Source: Pseudoxanthomonas wuyuanensis (lineage in GTDB: Bacteria; Pseudomonadota; Gammaproteobacteria; Xanthomonadales; Xanthomonadaceae). Taken from it: a stretch of 64,000 nucleotides of DNA. The notes under the pieces were generated by a model. That model was not told the DNA's origin. It saw nothing but the letters and a program-made list of their open reading frames with translations, and ran no database searches. Location of the stretch: contig NZ_OCND01000002.1 in NCBI RefSeq assembly GCF_900215535.1, positions 186,001 through 250,000 of the forward strand. The letters are read 5' to 3'. The stretch's first letter is position 1. Each line of letters starts with the position of its first letter. Shown one piece after another: positions 32,219-39,509 of this stretch. A program made the position numbers and the translations under genes.

Positions 32219-32500
32219 GATGGGCTCCTGACAGATGGGCGAGCCGCTCGGCGCAGGCTCTCATGGCAACGACGATGGGGAGCGGCGCGGATCGACAGCG
32301 CGGAGAGGGACAGCATCGCCTGAGCGCGCAGCTTGCCGCCAGATCCGATGCAGGGAGCGTGAAAGAGCGCCGCCATTGCGGCGCGGGAACGCTTCAGGAA
32401 TCTCCCGATGCGCCGCGGGCCGGGCTTTCCGGTGCCGGCGCCTAGGTGAGGATGGATTCCCCTATGATGCGCCGGAGACGGAGAACGACGGGAGGGAGCA

Positions 32501-32911
32501 ATGTCCGAACGTATGCACGTCGCAGCAGCAATCCTGACCAGGCTCAGGGCGATTTGCCTGGAGTTTCCGCAGGCCTATGAAGAGCAGGCATGGGTGGGCA
32601 CGCGCTGGATGGTACGCAAGCACAACTTTGCCCATGTGTTGGTGGTGGCGGAAGGTTGGCCACCGGCCTACGCCCGCGCCGCAGGCAGTGACGGGCCAAT
32701 CACCGTGCTGACCTTCCGCTCCAGCGCACGCCTGGATGCGCCACGGTTTACCCGCCGTCCATTCTTCAAGCCGGTGTGGTGGCCCGATATCGCCGGTATC
32801 GCGATCGACGCGCAAACCGATTGGGACGAGATCGCCGATCTCGTTGCCGACAGTTATTGCCTGCTGGCGCCGAAGAAACTGGCCGCCTTGGTAGAGCGGC
32901 CCGGCGGTTGA
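32501..32911 (+). CDS. YjbR/MmcQ-like DNA-binding-fold protein
   Basis: A 136-residue protein resembling the MmcQ/YjbR family: the LEFPQAYEEQAWVGTRWMVRKHNFAHV opening is a variant of the family's PGA-E--WG----V--K-FA pattern, and the closing WDEIADLVADSYCLLAPKKL helix also fits. The family has a CyaY-like fold and unknown function. A strong ribosome site (GGGAGGG, 32490-32496) precedes the ATG. The 282-bp upstream gap holds no gene. A second family member lies at 45682-46041. Confidence 0.8.
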   Translation: MSERMHVAAAILTRLRAICLEFPQAYEEQAWVGTRWMVRKHNFAHVLVVAEGWPPAYARAAGSDGPITVLTFRSSARLDAPRFTRRPFFKPVWWPDIAGIAIDAQTDWDEIADLVADSYCLLAPKKLAALVERPGG

Positions 32912-32969
32912 GCGGAGCGGCGTCTTCCGGCGCGCGGAACTCTACATTCGGCGCCTTGCCCGACTGGTT

Positions 32970-33443
32970 TCAACTGCCGTTCCGCAGGCGCAACGTCAGG
33001 CCCTTCAGGAAGTTGCGCAGCAACTGATCGCCGCAGGGCCGGAAATTCTTGTGCCCGGGCTGGCGGAACAGCGCCGACAGTTCCGGCTTGGAGACCGGAA
33101 AGCCGGCGTCCTGGAAGATCTGGTGCATGTCCACGTCCTTCAGCTGGAACGCTACCCGCAGCTTCTTCAGCACCACATTGTTGGTGATGCGGGTCTCTAC
33201 CGGCCGCTGCGGCAGGCTTTCGTCGCGGCCGCGGTGGTGGAAAACCAGGCCGTCCAGGAAGTGCGCCAGCACGCGGTCGCTGCAGGCGACAAAGCCATCC
33301 TCGTCGTCCCGCTTCAGATAGGCCTGCACGTCCGCGCGCTCGAGCGGGAAGTCCGCATCTGCCAGACGGGTGATCTCGACCACCTTGTTGTCGCTCAGGT
33401 CAAGCATGTAGCGGATGCTTCGCAGCACGTCATTGTTGATCAT
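32970..33443 (-). CDS. DUF1456 family protein (YehS-like)
   Basis: A 157-residue cytoplasmic protein made of two copies of the DUF1456 module: MINNDVLRSIRYMLDLSD at the start and TNNVVLKKLRVAFQLKDVDM about 80 residues later. Length and opening match E. coli YehS (156 residues). Function unknown. The start at 33443 is chosen over the upstream extension to 33626 because it matches the family's conserved N-terminus. It is convergent with the YjbR-like gene. Confidence 0.88.
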   Translation of the reverse strand: MINNDVLRSIRYMLDLSDNKVVEITRLADADFPLERADVQAYLKRDDEDGFVACSDRVLAHFLDGLVFHHRGRDESLPQRPVETRITNNVVLKKLRVAFQLKDVDMHQIFQDAGFPVSKPELSALFRQPGHKNFRPCGDQLLRNFLKGLTLRLRNGS

Positions 33444-33675
33444 CGGTTTTCCGGTTCTGCCGGCCGCCGGGCGGGCTGGCGACCATTCTAGAACGTCCGG
33501 GCCAGCCGCAACGCGGATGACCCGGCCCGTGCCGTCGTCCGCGGCGCGGATGGCGCCGCTGCCGGATCGTCGCGCCGGCAAGGAATCATGCGGCGGCGAC
33601 GAAAACTTCACTTGGAATTTGCGCATGGCGGTCTACAACCGTAAGCCCATAGCAAGCGCAAGGGAGTTACCCCCA

Positions 33676-34284
33676 ATGGCCAGAGCGACCCGGACCGACG
33701 CGCCCCAGGTGCACGAATTGCTGTTGCAGGCACTGGAAACCGAGCGTGGCGGCATCAAGGTTTACAGCGCAGCCATTCAGGCGGCGCAGAACGAAGACCT
33801 GCTGCAGGAATGGCAGGAATACCTGCAGCAGACCCGGACCCACGAGCAGGTGCTGACGCGGGTTTTCGAGGAGCTTGGCATGGATACCGAAGAGCAGAGC
33901 CCGGGCCGGATGGTCGTCGCCCACCACGGCGCATCGCTGGTCGCCGCCATCGAGATGGCGATCGAGAACGCCGAGCCGGCAGCGGCCGAACTGGTCGCCG
34001 CCGAGTGCGTCGTACTGGCCGAAATCAAGGATCACCAGAACTGGGCGCTGATCGGCCGGGTGGCCGAGGCCGGCGGCAAGCACGCCAAAGTCCTGAAAGC
34101 CGCGTTCGATGCGGTGGAGCAGGATGAGGACCATCATCTCTACCACACCCAGGGTTGGACGCGGGAACTGTGGATTCAGTCGCTTGGCATGCCGGCGGTG
34201 CTGCCGCCGCCGGAAGAAGTCAAGCATGTCGAGACCGCCATCGGCGCATCGCGCGCCGAACAGGCGCGCAAGAGGATGCTGTAG
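33676..34284 (+). CDS. Ferritin-like-fold protein, function unknown
   Basis: A 202-residue, all-helical protein. Acidic and histidine residues are spaced as in ferritin-like diiron proteins: ETERGG (residues 16-21), a TRTHEQ motif near 54-59 and an ECV..AEIKDHQNW stretch about 110-123. Together these suggest a four-helix bundle that may bind two metal ions. A ribosome site AGGGAG is nine bases ahead of ATG 33676; a start at 33625 is possible but lacks one. I cannot name a family, and rubrerythrin- or DUF892-like stress proteins are the nearest in look. It stands alone. Confidence 0.75.
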   Translation: MARATRTDAPQVHELLLQALETERGGIKVYSAAIQAAQNEDLLQEWQEYLQQTRTHEQVLTRVFEELGMDTEEQSPGRMVVAHHGASLVAAIEMAIENAEPAAAELVAAECVVLAEIKDHQNWALIGRVAEAGGKHAKVLKAAFDAVEQDEDHHLYHTQGWTRELWIQSLGMPAVLPPPEEVKHVETAIGASRAEQARKRML

Positions 34285-34448
34285 CTGCGCAATAGTACGC
34301 AGCAGCGGCCAGCCGGAGGAGCGGTGGGCACCGCGGTGCCCGCCGCCTGCGAACCGGCAATCGGATGGCGGGCGCTGCTGCCGGCAGGCTTGGCAACCGG
34401 CGCCGCTAGCGGCAAGAATGCGGGCCAGGCCATCGCTGCGAACAGCCC

Positions 34449-35168
34449 ATGCCTCAGCACATCGGTATCGTCGCCTGTTCCGCCGAAGGCGCGGCACTGT
34501 GTTACCGCACCGTCTGCCTGGAGGGCGCCAGGCGGCTGGGTCCGCACGCGCATCCGGAACTGTCGATGCATTCGCATTCGCTGGCCGACTACGTGGCCTG
34601 CATCGACCGCGACGACTGGCAGGCTGTTGGCGAGCTGATGCTGTCGTCGGCGCACAAGCTGGCCCGCGCCGGCGCCGAGTTCCTGATCTGCCCCGACAAC
34701 ACCATCCATCGCGCCATGGACTACGTGGCGCCGCGCTCGCCGCTGCCATGGCTGCATATCGCCGAAGTGGTGGCCGAGGAGGCGGTAACGCGCGGCTTCG
34801 CCCGGTTGGGCCTGACCGGTACGCAGTGGCTGGTGGACGGCGAGGTGTATCCGCGAACGTTCGCCGCGCACGGACTGCAACTGGTGCGCCCCGGCGCCGA
34901 CGAACGTGCCGAGATCAGCCGCATCATCATGGAAGATCTGGTGTACGGCGTATTCGAGCCCGACGCGGTGGCCTACTTCCAGCACGTCATCGGCCGCATG
35001 CGGGAACAAGGCTGCGACGCGGTGGTGCTCGGATGCACCGAAATACCGCTGCTCATGCATGACGGCAATTCGCCGTTGCCCACGCTCGATTCCACCCGCC
35101 TGCTCGCGCAAGCGGCGCTGCGCCGGGCGCTGCTGCCGGACCAGGGGCCGCCGGCGCGCCTGGGATAG
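34449..35168 (+). CDS. Aspartate/glutamate racemase family protein
   Basis: A 239-residue protein of the Asp/Glu/hydantoin racemase superfamily. The two catalytic cysteines lie in the usual settings: LICPDNT (Cys79) and VLGCTEIPLL (Cys194). The cofactor-independent family interconverts L- and D-aspartate or glutamate by two-base catalysis. The opening HIGIVACSAEGAALCYR differs from the usual GGMSPEAT, so substrate assignment is open (YgeA/RacD types or a related enzyme). It lies 164 bp after the ferritin-like gene in the same direction. Confidence 0.87.
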   Translation: MPQHIGIVACSAEGAALCYRTVCLEGARRLGPHAHPELSMHSHSLADYVACIDRDDWQAVGELMLSSAHKLARAGAEFLICPDNTIHRAMDYVAPRSPLPWLHIAEVVAEEAVTRGFARLGLTGTQWLVDGEVYPRTFAAHGLQLVRPGADERAEISRIIMEDLVYGVFEPDAVAYFQHVIGRMREQGCDAVVLGCTEIPLLMHDGNSPLPTLDSTRLLAQAALRRALLPDQGPPARLG

Positions 35169-35377
35169 GACCTGTGCCGATGCGCGTCAGGGCAACACCG
35201 GGGTCCGGCCTTTTTCAGCGCTGCCTTCACGGACCGTGGACATCGCTATACCTTGTCCTTCCGCGGCAGCGGGCAAGCGACACGCCCTAATCATCGGCGT
35301 AACAAGCGTCTTCCTATACTCGCAGGCGTCTGCATTGAACGGCAATGCGGCGCAGTCCTCACACGGGAGAACGCAGC

Positions 35378-35773
35378 ATGCAAAGAATTCCAGCCGGAAC
35401 CGTCGTTGTGGTGGCCGACGGCGCGGGCGCGCGCGTGTTCCGCAATATCGGCGATGGCAAGACATTGACGTTGCAGCAGCAGGACATGCTGGAGCTGATG
35501 AACATGGACGATGACGGCCCCGCCGGCAGCGTGCCTACCGAATCCAGCGGCCAGCAGATCAACGAGGCCACCTTCGCCAAGCAACTGGCCATCGGCCTGA
35601 ACAACGGCGCATTGAAGGACGAATACACGCATCTGGTGCTGGTGGCCGACCCGCAGACGCTGGGCAGGATGCGGCCGCTGCTGCACAAGCAAACCCAGCA
35701 GCGGATGATTGGCGAGATCGCCAAGACGCTGACCAATTCGCCATTGCAGGATATTGAACGGGCACTGTCCTGA
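35378..35773 (+). CDS. Host attachment family protein (PF10116-like)
   Basis: A 131-residue soluble protein. The VVVADGAGARVFRNIG opening and the YTHLVLVADPQTLGRMRPLLHK block are characteristic of the host-attachment (Host_attach) family first noted in Agrobacterium; the name rests on limited evidence. A ribosome site (GGGAGA) stands ahead of the ATG at 35378. The 209-bp upstream gap has no gene. Biochemical function is unknown. Confidence 0.8.
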   Translation: MQRIPAGTVVVVADGAGARVFRNIGDGKTLTLQQQDMLELMNMDDDGPAGSVPTESSGQQINEATFAKQLAIGLNNGALKDEYTHLVLVADPQTLGRMRPLLHKQTQQRMIGEIAKTLTNSPLQDIERALS

Positions 35774-35830
35774 CGGCTCCCGGCCGGCCCGGGAACCCGC
35801 CGGCGGGCATTGCCGCCGACGAGCCGTGCC

Positions 35831-36265
35831 TCAGGGCGAGGTTGCCGCGGTGGCCTCGATCTCGAACAGCATTCCATCCAGCGCCAGCCGCGGCACCGGG
35901 ATCAGCGTGCAGGGCGGCGGCGGCAGGTCGCCCAGCAGCGACTGCCACGCCTGCCCGAATTGATGCAGCCGCTCTTCGCTGTGGTCGACGATGAGTACGG
36001 TGATCCGGGCCACATCGCCCAGGCCGGCACCGGCGGCGCGCAGGGCGGTCTGCAGGTTCTGCAGGGCCTGCCGCACCTGGCCGGCGAAGTCGGCCGGCAG
36101 CTGGCCGTTGGCGTCTTCGCCGCCCTGGCCGGCGACCAGGATCAGCTGCGCCGGTGCGCGCACGATGGCCAGGTGCGAATAACCGTTGGGGACCGGGTCG
36201 TAGAGGCCTGCGGGATTGCGGAACCGGAGCATCGGCTCCTGCGGTGGTGCGGACGGCGGCGACAT
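35831..36265 (-). CDS. RidA family protein
   Basis: A 144-residue YjgF/YER057c/UK114-family protein. Conserved features are the GYSHLAIVRAP strand, the GQ-G core, the VRQALQNLQTALRAAGAGLGDV helix and the VPRLALDGMLFEIEATA close. The arginine needed for imine deamination in true RidA (R105 in E. coli) is not clearly preserved: VPRLALDGMLFEIE aligns near it, so activity is uncertain. Two starts are possible, 36265 (chosen, GGAG 9 bases ahead) and 36232 (also AGGAG ahead). Convergent with the host-attachment gene. Confidence 0.83.
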   Translation of the reverse strand: MSPPSAPPQEPMLRFRNPAGLYDPVPNGYSHLAIVRAPAQLILVAGQGGEDANGQLPADFAGQVRQALQNLQTALRAAGAGLGDVARITVLIVDHSEERLHQFGQAWQSLLGDLPPPPCTLIPVPRLALDGMLFEIEATAATSP

Positions 36266-36493
36266 CGCGGGGTACTCCGGAAGTTGGGTGGACGCGCAGC
36301 TTCCGGCCTCAAGCGCGGTTGAGGTCAACAGGCACGGATGCATTGCGCTCCGGTAGCGCGAAACCTGCAGCGCAGGCGGCATCGCGTACGCGTAGCCAGC
36401 GCGTGTCGGCAAGCGGCCCGATGGGTCTGGCAGGAATGGGCGCTCCCGCGGCCGAAGCCGCTACCACCGCAGAAGCGATGATCGCGGGCCGGT
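36266..36493. other. Gap between RidA and AraC genes
   Basis: A 228-bp stretch between two leftward genes. I see no gene, repeat or strong hairpin in it; the RidA promoter presumably lies here. Confidence 0.4.
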
Positions 36494-37474
36494 TCAGCAG
36501 GGGATTCCAGCGGCGGCACGCGAGCGGATTGCCGCGCTGCGGGCAGCGCCAGGGGTCATTCCGGAAAACTGCTTGAATGCGCGGCAGAACGAGCTTTGGC
36601 TTTCGAAGCCGCAGGCTTCGGTGATTTCGCAGAACGGCAGGGCGGTGTCGCGCACCAGGTGCAGCGCGCGTTGCAAGCGCAGGCGCGCGGCATACTCGCT
36701 GGGCGTATGCCCGAACGCGGCGCGATAGATTCGGCTCAGGTGCCAGGTGGAGTAGTTGCCCTGGCGCGACAGCCAGGCCATATCCGGCGACCGGCCGATC
36801 TGGCTGCGGATCAGGTGCTGTATGCGCAGCAAGCGCGCGAGGGTGCGCCTGCGGGCGGCGGTCGTACGGCCCGAACACCGTGGCAGCAGCTCGCGAAGCG
36901 GCCGTTGCTGTTCGTGTACCAGCACGCATGCCCCGGCCAGCAGCTCGGGCGCCGCCACGCCGGTGCCGTCGGCCTTGCGCAGCGCTTGCGCCATCCGCAC
37001 CAGGAACCGGGCCAGCAGGGGCGGGCAACGACCCTCGTCGGCGAACAACTCGCCCAGCAGGCCCGCATCCGCTCCCGCCCGATGCCAGGCCTGCGGCGAC
37101 CCGCACAGACTGAGCCAGTGCCCGCCGTTTCCGGACGCCAGCTGGACCGCGCCCCGCCACACCAGCACGCTGCCTCGCTCGATGGGCCATCCCAGCTCTT
37201 CGGCATCGACTCGCAGTTGTGCGCCCAGCGGCAACGACACCGACAGCCAATCCCGCGGGACCCGCAACCGCGCGCCGCGTTCGCTGCCATGGACAAGATG
37301 CAGGACATCCGGATGACGCATTTCCGGCGACAGCGCTTCCCCCAGCCTGAGCCGCGAATAGCGAAGCGCCAGCGCGGGCGGGATGGCCGTTGCCGCGGCC
37401 GGCAGGCGGTTGTCGTAGGCCGGGGAGAAATCGCCGCAGGCAGGCGTCGCGGTCGCTGGCCGGTCGAAGTACAT
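36494..37474 (-). CDS. AraC family transcriptional regulator
   Basis: A 326-residue regulator with an N-terminal cupin-like sensing part (AraC_N/DUF6597-like wording, residues about 1-190) and a C-terminal AraC helix-turn-helix pair. The HTH includes GRSPDMAWLSRQGNYSTWH and the FCEITEACGFESQSSFCRAF second half. The start at 37474 has GGGAG seven bases ahead; an upstream ATG at 37504 has none. It is divergent from the LytS-type kinase, 143 bp apart, so it could affect that system. The effector is unknown. Confidence 0.87.
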   Translation of the reverse strand: MYFDRPATATPACGDFSPAYDNRLPAAATAIPPALALRYSRLRLGEALSPEMRHPDVLHLVHGSERGARLRVPRDWLSVSLPLGAQLRVDAEELGWPIERGSVLVWRGAVQLASGNGGHWLSLCGSPQAWHRAGADAGLLGELFADEGRCPPLLARFLVRMAQALRKADGTGVAAPELLAGACVLVHEQQRPLRELLPRCSGRTTAARRRTLARLLRIQHLIRSQIGRSPDMAWLSRQGNYSTWHLSRIYRAAFGHTPSEYAARLRLQRALHLVRDTALPFCEITEACGFESQSSFCRAFKQFSGMTPGAARSAAIRSRAAAGIPC

Positions 37475-37617
37475 ACGTGCTCCCACTGCGTTCGGATGCG
37501 CCAACGTTGATCGCGACGATGTGCGGATTCAACCCGGCCGGGACCAACCGTCCATCTGCAGGGACCAACGACACCAGCGCGGTTGCGCCGGCAAGGCGAT
37601 CTGCTTAGCCTGCCGGC

Positions 37618-38700
37618 ATGTTCCGACGAAAGTCCCTGCTGTGGTGGACCGTCTTTGCCGGTTGGACGCTGTTCGGCGTGGTGCTTTCGGTCGAAACGCT
37701 CACTCTGCGCAATGCCGCCGCGCCCGGGACGGGCCTGGAGATCGGACATGCGCTGCGGACCGGGCTGGCCAGCGCCTGGCTGTGGGTGCCGCTGACCGTG
37801 GGCCTGCTTGCCCTGGTGCAGCGTTTTCCGATAGGACGCGACCGCATCGCCTTGCCGGTGCTGCTGCACGCCATGGCCGTGCTGGCGATCATCCTGTTGC
37901 GTGCGCTGGCGGTATACGCGCTCAACCGCTGGATCGGCTGGTACGCCGAATTACCGGAGTTTTCGCTGGTGTTGACGGCCAGCGTGGCCAAGAACTTCCT
38001 GATTGGCTGGTTGATCGTCGGCGTCGCCCACGCCTTCCTTTACTACGAGCGTTCCAACCAGCGCGAGCGCCATGCCGTCGAACTGGAGGCCAGTCTGATG
38101 CAGACGCGGCTGCAGGCGCTGTCGGCCCAGCTGAATCCGCACTTTCTTTTCAACGCATTGAACTCGGTGTCCGAACTGGTCCACCGCAACCCCGCCGCCG
38201 CCGACCGGATGCTGGTATCGCTGGGCCAGTTGCTGCGCGCCAGCCTGGACCGCTCGAGCGTGCAGCAGGTTCCCTTGCGCGAGGAACTGGCGCTGCTGGA
38301 GCGCTATGTCGATCTGGAGAAGATGCGGCTGGGCGATCGCCTGCATATGCACTGGGAAATCGATCGCAGCCTGCTGTCGGTGCCGGTGCCGCGTCTGCTG
38401 CTGCAGCCGCTGGTGGAGAACGCCATCCATCACGCCATCGCGCCACGCCTGCAGCCCGGACGCGTGGTGGTCGGGGTCAGGCGCAGCGGCGATGAGCTCG
38501 TACTGGAAGTGCATGACGATGGCCAGGCGGATCCGGCCCAGCCCGGCAACGGGCACGGCATTGGGCTGGCCAACACGCGTGCGCGGCTGCGCGCGCTGTA
38601 TGGCGAGAACCACGCCTTCGAGCTGACCCGTACCGCCGGCGACGACGGTACCGTCGCGCGGGTCCGGCTGCCTCTCCGGGCACTGGAACTGGCGGCATGA
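37618..38700 (+). CDS. LytS-type sensor histidine kinase (His_kinase PF06580)
   Basis: A 360-residue membrane kinase. Four hydrophobic helices (about 8-30, 50-68, 80-102, 118-140) precede a cytoplasmic His_kinase domain. Phospho-acceptor His175 sits in the family motif QLNPHFLFNALNSV. An HATPase_c domain has the N box VENAIHHA and G boxes (DDGQA, HGIGLANT). It should phosphorylate the LytTR regulator encoded by the next gene, with which it shares an ATGA overlap. The signal is unknown; the four short helices and no periplasmic domain suggest intramembrane sensing. Confidence 0.93.
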   Translation: MFRRKSLLWWTVFAGWTLFGVVLSVETLTLRNAAAPGTGLEIGHALRTGLASAWLWVPLTVGLLALVQRFPIGRDRIALPVLLHAMAVLAIILLRALAVYALNRWIGWYAELPEFSLVLTASVAKNFLIGWLIVGVAHAFLYYERSNQRERHAVELEASLMQTRLQALSAQLNPHFLFNALNSVSELVHRNPAAADRMLVSLGQLLRASLDRSSVQQVPLREELALLERYVDLEKMRLGDRLHMHWEIDRSLLSVPVPRLLLQPLVENAIHHAIAPRLQPGRVVVGVRRSGDELVLEVHDDGQADPAQPGNGHGIGLANTRARLRALYGENHAFELTRTAGDDGTVARVRLPLRALELAA

Positions 38701-39437
38701 ATCGCCCGCTGCGAGCGGTGATTGCCGACGACGAACCGCTGGCGCGCGCGCGCCTGCAGCGGTTGCTCGGGCAGATGGATGCGGTGCAGGTGGTGGCGCA
38801 GTGCGCATCCGCGCGCGAGACCATCGGCGCACTGCGGTCCACCGCCGCCGATGTGGTGTTCCTGGATATCCGTATGCCCGATGCGGACGGTTTCGATGTG
38901 CTGCAGGCGCTGCCGGGCGCGCGCCCGCAGATCGTCTTCGTGACCGCTTACGCCGAACATGCGGTGCATGCCTTCGACGAGGATGCCGCCGATTATCTGC
39001 TCAAGCCTTTCTCGGCCGATCGCCTGCATGCCGCCTTGGAACGGGTACGGAACCGGGTGCGTGCGCCCGAGCTGGCGGCCAGCGCCGTGCCGCCGCGCAC
39101 GGACTATGCCGCCCGCCTGGCGGTATCGGTGGGTCGGCGGACGCGGGTCATCATGGTGGAAGAGCTGAGCTGGGCGCGCGCGCAGGCCAACTATGTCGAA
39201 CTGCATGTCGGCGGCCGCGACTACCTGCTGCGCGGCACGATTGCCGAACTGGCGGAACGGCTGGACCCTTCCAGGTTCGTGCGCGTGCACCGATCGGCGC
39301 TGGTTCGCATCGATGCGGTGGACAGCCTGGAGTCCGGCGGCGGCGGACAGTATCTGTTGCATCTGCGCGAAGGCGCGGTATTGCGTACCGGGCGCAGCTA
39401 CCGCCAGGTGGTGCGCAGCGCGTTCGGCCTGGCCTGA
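38697..39437 (+). CDS. LytTR response regulator
   Basis: A 246-residue two-domain regulator. The receiver domain (about 5-118) shows acidic pocket residues at ADDEP, phospho-acceptor Asp57 in FLDIRMP, a Thr in FVTAYAEHA and Lys in LLKPF. A LytTR DNA-binding domain (about 138-246) closes with VHRSALVRIDAVDSLES and GRSYRQVV. It is the partner of the upstream kinase. The nearest gene not in the operon is a convergent TonB-dependent receptor. Targets are not visible. Confidence 0.94.
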   Translation: MNRPLRAVIADDEPLARARLQRLLGQMDAVQVVAQCASARETIGALRSTAADVVFLDIRMPDADGFDVLQALPGARPQIVFVTAYAEHAVHAFDEDAADYLLKPFSADRLHAALERVRNRVRAPELAASAVPPRTDYAARLAVSVGRRTRVIMVEELSWARAQANYVELHVGGRDYLLRGTIAELAERLDPSRFVRVHRSALVRIDAVDSLESGGGGQYLLHLREGAVLRTGRSYRQVVRSAFGLA

Positions 39438-39453
39438 GCGCCTGGGCAAGACA

Positions 39454-39477
39454 GTACGGCCCCTTGCGGGACCGTAC
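39454..39477. terminator. Hairpin between convergent regulator and receptor genes
   Basis: A 10-bp stem with one mismatch (GTACGGCCCC / GGGACCGTAC) and a 4-base loop lies 17 bp after the LytTR stop and 33 bp before the receptor stop. It lacks a T-run. A bidirectional terminator is the simplest reading. Confidence 0.5.
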
Positions 39478-39509
39478 CATCGAGTGCGCTGCGACGCAGC
39501 AGGCTGCGG